Below, in pieces: positions 24,226 to 36,965 of a DNA stretch of 64,000 nucleotides. The stretch is from the NCBI RefSeq assembly GCF_000182925.2, contig NC_026504.1:3410001-3474000 (forward strand). The letters are read 5' to 3'. Position numbers and translations under genes: made by a program. Source of the stretch: Neurospora crassa OR74A. Its lineage: Eukaryota > Ascomycota > Sordariomycetes > Sordariales > Sordariaceae. Below the pieces are notes generated by a model. That model had not been told where the DNA came from, did no database searches, and saw only the letters and a list, made by a program, of their open reading frames with translations. How positions within the stretch are numbered: position 1 is the stretch's first letter; the number at the start of each line of letters is the position of its first letter.

Positions 24226-26252
24226 TTTCGCTGTTCTAGCTGTTGATATTGACAATGGAAACAGACACCGTCGAAACGATCGGCGGATTGAACGTGGGAA
24301 GTCATGGAATTAAGCATAAAATAATCCTCCGGACATTCGACGGACAGTGGAAACGAATATACAGTAAGAAGGACTATTTCTTATCTAATCGGTCCTACTT
24401 AATAAGGTTAACCACATCAACTTGCCGCAAAGTCATTGGTTCGCTTCCGGAAAGTCTTGACCGGTTGGGGTAAAAGCTTTCATGGGAAGGATGCGGGAAA
24501 GCTTCCCGCCACCGGTGATGTGGTGCCGGAGACCGGCAAGCGGGGGAATGTTGAGCGAACACTCAATGATGGGCTACGGCGTTGCCGCATTGGGACCGCT
24601 TCAATTGCCGACATTTCTAGCGTGGCTTGCGTGACGAGCTGTCGCGTGCCACGACGCCCAAGTTTGCCCGGGGAAACGTGGAGCCTGCCTGTTATCTTTG
24701 TTTTCACCCAGAAGTCATCATGATATGGGGAAGAATCAAAGTTGATATGAGGGAGTCACTGTATAACTTTCTAGAGGATGACTCTCTATCCAACGGAAAT
24801 CCTTGGCAGGGCATGCCAAGCCGTGACGACAACCTTGATGGATTCATCACATGGTGAATTGCTGTTTTGTCCAAACAAACTTGCCGGAAATTTTTGGGAT
24901 TTTGGTACGTTGGACACTGTCGATCAAAGGGGGATGTTTCAAGTATGGCTCAGTGTTGGGCATGTGAAAGTCAAGTGCCTGGAAAACCGTGTACGAGAAA
25001 CACCCTTCAGAGACGGCAACACAACGAAACGTGGGGTATCCATCTTTTATCTTTTTTTTTTTTTTTTTTTTTTTTTTTTCGGCCGGTAATTTAACTGGGG
25101 GTACCTTCGTCGACGCGTAAGTTCAACTGTCCTTTCCCATTTAGTTCTATGGCATAAAGTTGCAAGGTTGATATTGGACAAGTTTTTCAGCCGACATGGA
25201 CATTTTACCGTGGTTAGTACTTCATCATGCCCATTGGCAAGATGACATAAACGTCGGTGGTCCTGAATTTATCAAACCCGCGGCATGCTCTTACCTGTTT
25301 TATATGTATAAAATGACCGAATATCTGTTGATTGTTCTTCGCAGAGTGTTTTGTGATCTTTATATCTGCCTTTGTCACTTTCTATCGATCATGAAGCGGA
25401 TTCAGGAAGCAATTGCTACCGTGAAGGAAGTCATTTCGGCAAAGCATTATGCTCTTCTACACCGGTTATCTCTCCTTGATTCTTGGCTTGAAGATCCGGT
25501 TCTTTTCTGTCCTTACCTTGTATTTGACTCTAAGTGTTAGCAAAGTTCCTTCAATTTGCTGTCCTGAAGCCCGTTGTGACTGGAATGGAGTCAGTGGATG
25601 ACACCCACAAATGAATGTTGAGTCAACCCCAGTCAGGTCGAACTGGAGTGTCATTCACAAAGTAAGGGGCAGAACTGTGGTCATACAACAAGCAAACTTC
25701 GATCTAAGGAGCAGATGAGTAAGAAGGGTCTTTCGCAAAAACTATAAAGGAGCGTAACCTTTCTTAGTGTCTGCAAATTTCTTGAACATCCAGCCATAAT
25801 CATTGAGTAGAGCTTAACCAGCAGTAGAAAGGACCTTACGGGCATAATAAAACAACAAAGCATGGCATTGTTAGTAACGGGTACCTTTATTCTTATTTTC
25901 TTCCCCCGCGCTTTCCAAGAGGAATTTGAGTGTCGATGGCTCTCAGTTAAAGAAGCATGCACATTTTCCAAGCATATGTATTTTAGCTATTGAGAATTTT
26001 GGAACCCTTACGCAACAGCCTTAGGTACCGTCCTTCCTCCTCCTTGACGATCAAGTCGGTGTTCTAGTTGTCGGCCGCATACTGAGTGACGAGTGTGCAT
26101 AAAGTGGTTCTTGCTGATACTTTGTCGTCTTTGGCCTGAAACCCATTATAACACTGCACGGCCACGGCAAACGGCGACTTTTGCATCCAATTACTTTCTT
26201 CAACCATCCATCAAGGCTGTTCGGGATCAACCGACACTGCAACTAGACACAC
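24226..26252. other. Gene-free stretch with long T-run
   Basis: A run of 28 T occurs at 25052-25079. A frame of 114 codons begins with ATG at 25196 but has no recognised family and a composition that could be random. Nothing else is supported. Confidence 0.4.
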
Positions 26253-26666
26253 ATGGCTCCCAACAATAATTTCAAGGCAACCCGTACCGAATCCCTCGCT
26301 TGTGTTAAAGTGGCGGCACCATCCCAGACCTCTAAGGAGGTTGTCAACAATAATTGTCGCTGTATTACGGAATGTATAATGAATGAAGATAACCAGTGGG
26401 TTAGGGACGAGTCTGATTATATACTAGGCTTTCTTAACAAGTCACACACAGTCTGGACTTGATTGAATCCCCAGTAATCCGATGAAGACAGCTCCTCTGA
26501 TCAAGATGAGCCCACTTTCTTTGATGAACACGCTCTTCATGATCAACCTGGTGTTCATAGCAACTCGGTATCTAATAGTAGCCCGACTGGCTTAACCCTG
26601 GAACCAACACATCATTCACATCGGCAAGCGACAAAAGCGGCTACTCTTGTTGAACGACCACGGTGA
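26253..26666 (+). CDS. Small hypothetical protein or relic
   Basis: An ATG in good context (ACACATGGCT) starts MAPNNNFKATRTES. The same frame carries two stops, after WT and after NPQ, then resumes as SDEDSSSDQDEPTFF and runs to VERPR. A possible intron (GTGGGT donor at 26396, CTTAAC branch-like site, acceptor ending 26491) removes both stops and keeps frame, giving a 105-residue acidic, His/Ser-rich product. The donor is not strong and no family is recognised. It may equally be a decayed gene. Confidence 0.25.
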
Positions 26667-28823
26667 AAGCCGGGGGAAGAGGACCTCAACAAAAGGTTGG
26701 AAAACTGGAGGCTATAGGGTTGTCTTCAGAAACCCATTCGATGACACAGCTCGGTTTGTGTCTCGATATAACAGCCCTGGTTGACGGCTTCTTAGGATAC
26801 CGGCTGGGCAGTTGCAAGTTTGTTAGCGCATGGATCTCTTATTGTATTCAACTTTTCTCGGTAGTCGTTCCTTCCTTATGGTGGAAGTAATAGCGAGGAC
26901 CAGAGAAAAACGACCACTGAGGCTACGTCATACGGGCAGCCAGACTGCCTCCATTTCTGACACGGGGTTTCCTCGACTTCTCTTCTCCATTCTTCCTTCG
27001 GTTCTTCCTCCGCCGCCGAAATCTTTTTTCCTTTCCTTGGCCTCTTGGGTTTGAGTTCTTTGTCGTCAACCGGGTGTTTGGTATCGTAGTCGTAGACGAG
27101 ATCCGATGCATTCTGAAGGAGAGTCAGCCGCAGGACGTACAAATTCCATTGATTCCGGTACCCTTTCCATTGAGCTTATATACGCTTGACGAGCGAAGGG
27201 TAGAGGCTTCCCAAAACGGGGCGCCGCTTCCTTCTGTATACAAGGTGCTCACGGGCAAACCCCGTGTCAATTTCTAAGCAGAGGACTACGAAGACAATGA
27301 GAGTGCCGACGAGGGAGGGGGTACGGACGGGGATGAGTACTTCGACAAGCTGGCAACACCAGAACGGCAGATCACCTCCCCACAATCACCCAAGGCGCTA
27401 CCGAAACCCCCTCGGAAGCCCAAGCCTGCGAGAAAGACGGACTGAAATTTGTGCAGACCAAAGCTTCCCAGCAAGAGCGACCAAGAGCCACCAGACAGCC
27501 GAGCAGCCGCTTAAAATTTACATTGGTAGCAGGACTACCTAAGGTAGTAAGGATGAAACGTACCAGCTTCATGTCCTACAGAGGTTGCATTGCCTTTAGA
27601 TGGTACTGAACATCACCACAATAAAATGGAAGAATGGTTATGCCCTTTCCACTGGCTAACCCCCTTGGAACTTTGAATGTCGAGTCGAGAGAAAGCGCAG
27701 ATTGGACTTGACATCCGCATCCATGGTAGGAGAGATGGGATTCACAATGCCCTCCAACAAGGTATACGGAGAGCCAAACGCCGGCGGGCTGGGCTGAGTC
27801 AGGGGCAGAAAAGCCGTTAAGGTCCGTGGATCCTCATACGCGCTACGGATTTCGCTCACGACGAGAAGAAGATACCAAACGAACATTTCAGGTTTTGTCA
27901 TCTTAACCCACTGGACAGCTTCAATGAAAAATAGCCCTTCACGCGTCCTTTTGAAAAGATTTCATCTTTCATTACAACTTTCCCACTGCTCCTTCCAACA
28001 TTTTCGTTCGTGCGAACGCCACCAAGTGGCCTTCACCACGTCCAAGAATGTTCTTTGCCCTTCTGAAGGGCAGGAACTCCACCAAGAATTTCAAAAAAAG
28101 AACAATTCACTGCCGTGATTGAGCATCAAAAGCTCTCATCCCATCCGTTTTCGATGTCCAAGAAATTCTTTGGCCTTCTGAGCGGCTGGAACTCCACCAA
28201 GAATTTCAGAAAACTACAATTCACTGTCCAGGATGGGCACCAAGAGCTTTCATCCCGTGCCTATACCATTCACGATACGCCCATTCTGTTCTCGCATTCA
28301 CCTGTCGATTTCAAAATGTGGGAACCATGGAATTCGAGTATAAAATATCCCCCACAGTCAGCAATTCTCTTCCTCTTTTTTTTTTGTTGTCTCAACATGA
28401 CCAGCCTTGGGACATCAAGTTGCCTACAAGTTTGACAACTTGGAACTTCTAACGACGGACCTTCTAAGCCTTGACAAAAGAGCGACATCCGGAATAGACC
28501 AAGAAAATTCCTCTCCTCTGCATTCAGCAGCATCCGGAGGAACATTCCTGCACCTTTCGATTCCAGCTTAGGACGCTCGTCTTCTTCGATATCACGTCTC
28601 AGGACGTGTCACGATCTTTTTGCTCTCAAAGTTCATACCGAGCAGAGAGAATACCAGGTTCACTTGGGATCATAGTAAGTTATCAATTCTCTTCCCGATG
28701 GGATTTGAGTGATAGTACTCTTGTTCGAGCGAGGCTCTAGTCCATGAATTAAGGTTAATTGACAGACTTTCTCGACAGACAGCCATACCGAAGCCACATC
28801 AACGTTATATACCACATATCGAC
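26667..28823. other. Stretch with gene-like scraps and a tandem repeat
   Basis: Several fragments read like protein without making a gene. On the plus strand near 27283-27446 an acidic stretch (EDYEDNESADEG) leads into a Lys/Pro-rich one (PKPPRKPKPARK) before a stop. On the minus strand near 27130-26980 there is a charged stretch (KELKPKRPRKGKKIS). I see no convincing intron joints. A two-unit tandem repeat lies at 28040-28271. The right end is the leader of the RRM-like gene, with a probable leader intron at 28675-28765 (GTAAGT donor, TTGACAG acceptor). Confidence 0.4.
28040..28271. repeat. Diverged tandem duplication, two 116-base units
   Basis: Unit 1 (28040-28155) and unit 2 (28156-28271) are direct neighbours. 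Shared blocks include GTCCAAGAA, CTTCTGA, GGAACTCCACCAAGAATTTC, ACAATTCACTG and the CATCCC region. Differences are mostly single bases, with small length changes. The divergence suggests an old duplication. Confidence 0.7.
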
Positions 28824-29956
28824 ATGAGTAACCAGGACGGCCGCTCCCAGGCTGGTTCTCCGTCCAATGAGGGCGCCCGAGCCCGGAGGGAGTTCCGGCC
28901 CATGGACGCGATCCTTGTTGACCGTGCTCCTCTAACTGAGGAGGAGAAGGAAGCTCGAAAAGCCCGTGGCTTTTCGGAGAATTATATGGGGGACTACAAC
29001 AATGAGAGGAACAAGTCCGCGGACATCCCGGACGACCAGAATTGTTCCCTGTACATTACAGGGCTCCCACTCAACGTCACAGTGCGGGATATCTTCGACG
29101 ATATCCGCGACATCGGCAAAGTGTACTCGCTGCACATCTCACCGAGGAGTGACAGTCACTCGAAGGCTGCTGCCGCCGTTGTTTTCTTTACTCGAGCCGC
29201 TGCGGGTGAGCATCCTACATTCCACATCACCTTCCTGAATCAATCACTAACACCAGTCCTCATATAGAGCGGTTCTACAACCGTTTTAAGACAAGAGACA
29301 ATCCGACTGTCCGCTGGGGCGGTGCGGTCGCCAACCCAGGCCGCATCCTGGGTCGAATGCCTGTGAATGTAGTCTGGAACCAGGTAAAGGCCGCACCTTT
29401 TACTGAGCGAGAACACGTTACACGGGTCATACAAGTTGAGGGCCCTTCCGATATCGTGAATGAGCAATTTCTCCTGTCGTATTTTCGGACCAAGTGCCGA
29501 TTCGATATGGAGGATATCTCAGTCCTTTGGGAAGGCTTCTGCGACGTACCTGTGAGCGGAGGACAACCTCCCGCTCCCTCAGCTGCTTCCGTTCACGCCG
29601 AGCCACCTGCTCAGGCCCCGGCAAGACGCCAGGGTCGAGCTCTCGCATCGACTAACTGGCGTGAGCGTGCTCACCCAGTCACTGCTGAGCCTGAGGCAGA
29701 ACCTCAGGAAAATGCTGCTGTTCCCACCACTCGCACACACAGCAGAATTATGGAGTTCCGGTTCGGGACCGTCAAGGGCCAGGCACTGGCCTGTAGGATG
29801 GCCTTGGACTGGGAGTTCAAGGAGAGAGGGGTCATGTGCCGTTATGGTAAGTCTTCACGCAGCTCTTGGTGTGCTGAGCAAGATAGGATTCAATGAGGAG
29901 ACATATTCTAACTTCCCTTTCCTTGGTTTCTAGGCCAAGACCCTTGCGGCCCTTGA
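28824..29956 (+). CDS. RRM-like protein of unknown role
   Basis: Three exons (28824-29205, 29268-29846, 29934-29956) encode 327 residues. Residues 70-140 resemble an RNA-recognition motif: the RNP2-like LYITGLP is clear, while the RNP1 position reads AAAAVVFF without the usual aromatic pattern, so RNA binding is uncertain. A second half holds a REHVTRVIQVEGP strand-like block, a Pro/Ala-rich linker and a C-terminal block RIMEFRFGTVKGQALACRMAL. The last exon adds only QDPCGP after the GTTATG joint. The leader probably has its own intron. I believe relatives occur in multiple copies in Sordariomycetes, but know no function. Confidence 0.75.
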
Positions 29957-32900
29957 AGCGCAGTCGGTGGAGAGAAGGACTCTTTGATTTGAAGATAATG
30001 ATAATAATAGCTAGTGCTGGCTGCTCGAGGTTTACGGGAAATCGGAGTCCATGGGTACGTGAAAGGGTAGAGACCTTGCACAGGGAGATTCGTGGCGGAA
30101 TGGAAAAGGGAAACAGAGTCATGGCATTGAGAATAGGGCGGCTGCTGGTGTCAACATGCTTCAAGAATAGAATAATCACATACACCCAAACGTCACTCCT
30201 GTTCCCCAAATCGAGGTCATTAGAATCGTCGGCAAAATGAATAATGCAACTGCTTTTGTGATTAAACAGATATCGATCCCTCCTCCAGCGGTAGGTTCGG
30301 ATAGGAAATCATGTCAAATGTGTCGAGTGTCCAAAGCAGGTGCGGCTGACATTCAAAATAAAATTACCTAAAGAAGCGGAAAGGAGCGAAGGAGCCAATC
30401 ATGCATCCAACTGTCTGACAAGCACAATGACGTTTCCCCTGGATCTTCGATCGCTGGGCATAATTCAAGATTTCCATGCCCCTGGTGAATCCTTCAAAAC
30501 ATCTGCATCCCGCACATCAAGTGGCTTGGGGCTTGAATCCTACTGCTACCATGCGTTAGATATGGCAGTAATCATGACAGCTTGTAGGTAGGCAGAATTC
30601 GCTAGCCTGGCGAACTGGTCGTCAAAATGGGAAATTGAAGCGATGAGTTTGCATGCTTTGTAGCGAATAAATCTCTTTGGTGAATATTGAACAGCCGGTG
30701 TTGGTCTCAATACTTGATGTGAGGTTGTCAGGTGTGCTCGAGCGTGATCGAAAATGCCTAGTGTTTTTTTTCAGCCACACAGCAACGCAGCACTGCAGCA
30801 TTGCGGCGTTGTTCCCCCATGGTGCGGCTACTACTACTTGACTGCAGCGCTTTTCTCGTTGCTGATGTTACTCCCGTCCGGCTATGCGGGGGTGACCAGG
30901 TGCGAAAATTCGGTAAGTGGGAGCGGGATGGATTCGCTTGCTTCCTTCTTCTTCTGATGGTGGTGGTGGTGGTGGTGCCGTGATGACGGCGTCGTCGAGT
31001 TCTTGGTACCAAAGGGGGGTCTGTAGATTCTTAATCATACGAGTGAGATTATATAGTAAGGTGGTCAGTCATAATTCTCATGTCATGTTGGTGAACGGCA
31101 ATCGATCCCGGATATCTTTGTTGTCGCTTTCTTCGAGATGGCTGTCTGCAGAAATTGATCTTGAGGATACGCCATGGCAGCACTCAGATTCCGGCATCGA
31201 GATTCGGCAGCAAAGCTGGGAAGAGATCGCTTCGGTGGCAGTCAGGAGCGGGTGTAATCTAGATATATATGTCAGAAGCGAAACCAGCGTGGCACTTGTG
31301 CTTCCTAAGCCCCCGACCCGGAGCGTTTAGTTCTGTGACACCCAAGGTATGATTGGTCCCGTTGTGCGATTCTCTCCGCGTTTGAGCTTCCCGAATGGGT
31401 TGCTTAACGCAAGTCAGCATTAGTTGAGTACGAGGGTGGCCTTGTGAACCTGAGTGACACAAGTTGATACGAGTTGACGTCGGTGTTCGGCAGTTGAAAC
31501 GGATAGACCCTTTCATGTATCGTACGTGATCTAACGGGCTTCGTTGTCAGCCCCTTGGAGACTGACCATCAGGAGCAGATTTGACTCGGATTACTCCCGT
31601 TAACTGCTGTGATAGTGGAAGCCTACTGGCGTTGTGTCAGATACCATGTTTGGTAAAGGTTTTGAAGTGAATCCGTTCGCTTGTATTTCACAGTGTCGAT
31701 GGCTGTCCTAAGCATTTCCATGCTGGAACACTGGAGGATCCTATACACTGCATGTTGAGGTAACCATAGAAATCCTTCCGAACATTGGTGTTGCGAGAGG
31801 CGCCACGAAATGAATGGGGTCGTCGGCTAATAAGCGCGAGACATATTATAGAAACGAAGGGCTGGAGCTGGCTGGGAATACAGTCTTCAGTAATGCGTGA
31901 GATACGGGTACTCTATCCAATCTGTCAGGCACGCGTATCTTCATGTGCGAGCAGCTTGAGGAGTCGAATAAGACAGTTGTCTAACTGAGTATCATAACCA
32001 CATTTTGTGAACACGGAGGGTTTGGCCAACTCTTATGTCTAAAGAGCCGCTTGCGTGCTGTCAAAGTCGTACCCCCTTACGCAGGTCCAGACCGGAGCTC
32101 TGCTTGGCTCATGTGTTCTGGCCTGAATCAGAGATGTCTTGCACAAGATCCTTGCAGCCATAGATCTTGACCTCTGTCGGGGAAAGAAAAGGTTAAATGT
32201 TATGAGTTCGCCGATAGTGTAGATCAGTGGCAAAAGAAAAACGCCTACAGAAGATTAGCATTCATACCAGAATATAATCCTAGTTTTCTGTGAGATGGAA
32301 GTATCACGCTAACCGTTTTTTCTTCTTCTCTCGGCAGAGGTATTGATGGCGGGCCGTTCTGCACTTCATGACTTCCAAATAATTTCTTTTGGCCGGTAGG
32401 ACCCGAGGACAGTCCAAGGGTGAGTAATGCGTGGCGGCATCGCCCATGGTGGGCGCCTTTTGACGTGCCGTCGATCATAGGAAGCCACCCACGTTTGTAG
32501 TGTATAGTAGTGTAAATGTTGTACACTACTTGACCTCGGGGGATCCCAAAACGGAATATGATGTCGTCGTCTTACAGCATGGAAACGACGTTTAAGCTTA
32601 AAACCACCGACAACACCATGGTGGGATCATCGCTCCTCGAATAACCTGACAGGAGACATGGGAGAGTCGTCAATATCAATGCCAAGAACCACAATGTTAA
32701 CCCAACCCTCAGGCTAATGTCAAGATGACAGTTGACTTCGAGAAGCACAAGGCCCACACGACAGGGCCGCGTTAACTCACGCATGACATGCCTGGTTGTG
32801 ATGAACTTGGAGATAAGCAGGACTCCGCTGAGTGTCAGCCATGATCCTCGATGTCGTTTACACCACGATGGCAAACAAGACAGGCCATGATGCGCTGCTG

Positions 32901-34039
32901 TTGTGCTCGCCGACCAGCTCGGAACGAGCTCCGCCGTCTGAATGGTAACAATGTCAAATCAGATCAGCGGTTGTGGGTGTCAAGTGGACGCAGGTTCTGG
33001 CCCAACGGACTCAACAGCATCTGGAAGCTTGATGATGGTTTTTGTGGGGAGAGAAAACCACCTTCATTTTTTGGCCACCAGAATGTCACCGACTTCCACC
33101 TAAATACGGCAGTTAGGGGGGGGGGGGGGAGGGGGGGTATTAGAAGGATGTGGGTCGTAGGGTGTTGCCCCTCGGCAGTGTCCGAAGAACTTGTCAGGCC
33201 CATCTCACTGGAAAGACATTGCAAGAGCTGGGCTTCTGGGGAGCCTGTGATGCGGATGCTGTGGTTGGTCAGGGGCAGTGACCCCTTGTACCCACGCTTG
33301 CGTACCTGTAATCCAAACATGTTAACAGTTTCAGCGACCCCCGGGTCTGATTTTCCAGCTGCCCAATTGCCGTCCCCATCGCCCCGCACCATGTTTTGAT
33401 TTCTTTCAATCTGCATCACCACATCGCACACTCCGCCGGCTTTCCTTCCAAGGATTGCTCCAGCCTTATCCCATCTGGAGCGACTTCGGCTTGCCACCCC
33501 CTTTCATTCGCCTACGTACCCCCCCTTTCTCGACCTGTGACCATGTCTTCCCACAGCCGACTTGTCGTATCATTGGCATGCTGTTATCCCAAACTGGGAG
33601 ACCACCCGAAGTATCAATACACTATTCATCAGCAGCGTTGCAGAAAAAATCAACAGAATTTGCCAATCGTGATAGCCGGGGGCCTTGTGCGTTCCGGTCT
33701 TACCTAGTAGCATCCATGTTGGTCCATCCAGTCTATAATGATATAAGCTTTCGTTGGGACCTGCCAGTGCTTCTCCCTATCGTCCATGTTTCTTCTGTTG
33801 TGAACTTCTACCATAAACATCCATTCAACACCACATGAATGGGATCAAGTTCAAAGAGTAAGATCTTCACTATACACACACGAACTGCCGCAACAAATCC
33901 TCCGGGACATATCCACTCTTGCTCGACAAGAAACTAGGATCACCAAGCACAGCAAACGATCATCTGCCAGACTCACATAACGACAATCGCCACCGACGGC
34001 CTCGATAAAATCCCCGGACGGGGTCCTCTATTCAAATTG
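29957..34039. other. Large gene-free stretch (about 4 kb)
   Basis: Nothing in six frames looks like a known family or has paired splice sites. Simple sequence: a GGT repeat near 30957-30975 and two G-runs at 33116-33137 split by one A. A 177-codon minus-strand frame (33497-32964) crosses the G-runs and is judged random. The right end is the leader of the Clr5 gene. Confidence 0.45.
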
Positions 34040-34908
34040 ATGATGGCACAACAACTCTACCTTCAACTTCATTACTCTGGCCTCAGCCCTACCACCGAGT
34101 TTCACTCACCCACGACAAACTACGACAGGACATCGTCATCATCCTTGTCACCATCCCCTGTGATGGCTGTTGGTACAGTCTTTAGGCCAACCAGACCTGA
34201 GGACTGGGAGCCATACCGGGATCTAATAGCTCACCTGTATACGACGATGAAGCTCAAGGATGTCATGAACGAGATGCACACAAGACACAATTTCAAGGCC
34301 ACGTAAGTCTATGCTTTCAATTTCAAAATGTATTTCCAAGAAAAAAAGAAGAAAAAACAAAAAGAAGAAAAAAAAAGCTAATAGTAATCGTTAGCGAGAA
34401 GCAGTATAAGACGCAGATCAAAAAGTGGAACCTGGACACCAAGTATACCAAGGCGTCCGAGTACATGGCCATGATCAAGACCAAGAGGCGACGAGAAAAT
34501 GGAAACCCACCAAAACAAACACGCTTCATTCTCCGAGGGCGACCAGTGGATCCAAAAGACATCAACCGGTTTGAGAAGCGGGCATCCAAGAAGGGAATGA
34601 TAAAGGATGAAGAGCTCGCCTACAACGCCAAGGGTATGCCCCACAACAATAATCAATACGGTCGCTGTCAACAAGTTAACACATTCGGGTATGAAGAAGC
34701 AGAGGATATTGAAGATCTGGTTTACATCACTCCCTCACCCTCACCAGAGCCGAACTTTTCATCATGTAAGACCTCACTCAGTACTCACTTGAGATCCCCT
34801 GGCCAACCTAGAGAATTGGAAACTAACACAGACTTTTCGGTGCTACCAAAAGACGCCCCTCCCCCACCTCCAACACAATACCAGACAACCGAATACCATG
34901 AACAATAG
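34040..34908 (+). CDS. Clr5-domain protein
   Basis: Exon 1 (34040-34302) and exon 2 (from 34395) join in frame as KAT|EKQYK. The Clr5 domain (about residues 52-105) has the family pattern: W in DWEPYRDLIAHLY, LKDVMNEMHTRHNF, then EKQYKTQIKKWNL. Clr5-type domains are common in filamentous fungi and probably bind DNA; the name comes from fission-yeast silencing factor Clr5. A basic stretch follows (KTKRRRENG), then a Pro-rich region. The frame meets TAG at 34906-34908, giving 258 residues. A second intron (34766-34831, GTAAGA donor, CTAACACAG end, 66 nt) would preserve frame and remove 22 residues. Beyond the TAG the same frame stays open for 104 more codons. Confidence 0.8.
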
Positions 34909-35223
34909 CAATTAACGGGAGTGGGAGCTCATCATCAAGTACCCACGACGGACGATCTCATCGGGGACTGGCTGGCCCGCGGGAGATTTGCTACCACTAC
35001 TAGTGCTAGCACTTCTCAGGAATATCACCACCACCAGCAGCCTCAGTCAGCATACCCGTCGTATCCATCGTATGCCCATCATCAGTACACGACGGCGGTC
35101 CAGAGCACTCATTCCCATATACAGCAGCAGCAGCAACAGCAGCATCAACATCAGCATCAGCAGCAACAACAACATGGTCATCATAGCCACCATCATATCT
35201 ACAATGACTATAGCAGGCGATGA
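34909..35223 (+). other. In-frame extension after TAG of the Clr5 gene
   Basis: The frame directly continues after the TAG with no intervening stop to a TGA at 35221-35223. It begins QLTGVGAHHQVPTTDDLIGD, has the compact stretch DWLARGRF, then becomes rich in Gln and His and ends NDYSRR. The stop sits in CAA TAG CAA TTA, the same 12 bases as the leaky stop of tobacco mosaic virus replicase. I found no in-frame intron that would skip the TAG. The product would gain 105 residues including the one inserted at TAG. It ends without a peroxisomal SKL-type signal. Confidence 0.5.
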
Positions 35224-36965
35224 TTCGGAACCATGAAAGAAGAAACGAGGACGACTAACCCCAAGCTTCGCCCACGAATTGCAAGAAGCGAAAAAAGATA
35301 GCATCTAGGCCTCGCCACAAAATATATCACCTTATTTGACCATTCTGTCATCGTCAACCCCTTCTATCCACACACATCACAGCAGTCACTTCACGACCAA
35401 ACACGCCGCCAACCCACCACCAGAGGTGCTGATGACATGAGAAAAAACCATGTACATAAAAATAGAAATAGACCCTTTTTTCAAGTCAAGACAATCGTGC
35501 TTCACAATCAAAATAAAATGACACCACGCAGTTTTCTTTTCACAAATGCTCCCCTAGACACTTTGCGGTGAATGGCGTGTACCCAATGAAAACAGTTTCT
35601 TCCACTGAACCTCTCAAAATCGTAAATAAACACACCGACTCGCAAGAACGAAAATTGCCATGAGACGGTCTTCAGATCTCCGGCATGCCAAAGGTGAACG
35701 GGAACGGCAACGGAAACTTACGCAGGGAACATGTGTGTGTGTGTCCAGGTCCAGTCAGCCCAGTAGTGTACCCGGCGTCTTTGGGAAAGTTCCACGCATA
35801 TTGTTAGTCCGGAAGACGGTGGTTTTCCGTCGGGGGAATAGCGGCGATGGGCACAGAGAGAGAGAGAGAGAGAGAGAGAAGGTAAGGGGAGGTACAGAAG
35901 TTATTTTTTCTTTTTCAATCTTGATTGATGTCCAATTTTTTTTCCCTTTGCCTTAGGCGAACAGCAAGGGGGCTCGTCCACGGACAATATGGATGAGACC
36001 AACCAACAGCTTAGGGAAACCAGCCAGCTACTACCGCTCGTCAATAGAAAGAAAAAAAAGAAAAAAAAAGGTCCCTTGCAAAACTATCACAGAGATTACA
36101 ACAATTCAAAAAAGACATCGGCTAGAGTCCCATTGGGATATTTCTATTCAGGAATTGCCTAGAAGTCAAGATCAAAGGTGTTACAAAGACGCTTGGATGC
36201 TTAGTAGGAGTATACCCAAGGTATAATGTCAAAGATCTCAACTACTTTGTCCAGGATTTGCCGGGGGGGGGGGGGGGGGGGCTGTTTTTATATCGACGTG
36301 TACACGAGATAATCGGATGGCTTTGTGGGGATTCACCGAATTCAAGCTGAGAACAGGTCTTCCATTCCACTTGTCCTGAATTATACTATGTATCAGAACC
36401 CGATGTGTGTATGTATGTACAATTCGACACTTTCGTTGCGTATGCCTGAGTTGACTTCAACAGCCAACAGTGTGGGGCATTACGAAAGCGCGAGCGCCTT
36501 TGTTGAGGAAGAAACCACAGGAAAAAAAAAACATCAACTACACAGATCACTCTAATCAGGAGTAAGTAACTACGTGGCAATATCATAATTCATGAGCTTC
36601 ACGAGATCGGCACAATGAAGGTATCTTCAAGGATACAACCGATGCATAAAATTTTCATGGGTTACTAATATCAAAATAACGACAAACTCCAGGACTGCCT
36701 TGGAAATAATCCTTTGTACCTTCCGAATCACTCAACCTTCCATGATAAATGCTAGACTGCATCACAATCAGCCCATGACTCCCCTGTCTGTGTCATTTTC
36801 GCCCTCCGAGTGGGGTAAATAATTACCAAAATTTCCATCCTCTGATATTAGGTTGTGAAAGTTCTCGTCACTTCATCACACAAGTCATGGGCGCATCTTC
36901 ACCGTATGGTGAAGGTATCGAATATCTCTGATAGGAGACATGGGGTATCACGAGATCAGGTGAAC
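35224..36965. other. Gene-free stretch with simple repeats
   Basis: This lies between the Clr5 and Ish1 genes, which converge on it. It contains a GA-dinucleotide run near 35856-35879, several short A-runs and a run of 19 G at 36263-36281. No gene is supported. Confidence 0.5.

Noticed and set aside
32964-33497. A 177-codon open frame on the minus strand
   Set aside because: It crosses poly-G runs that translate as proline strings, has no family and no splice partners, and its composition looks random.
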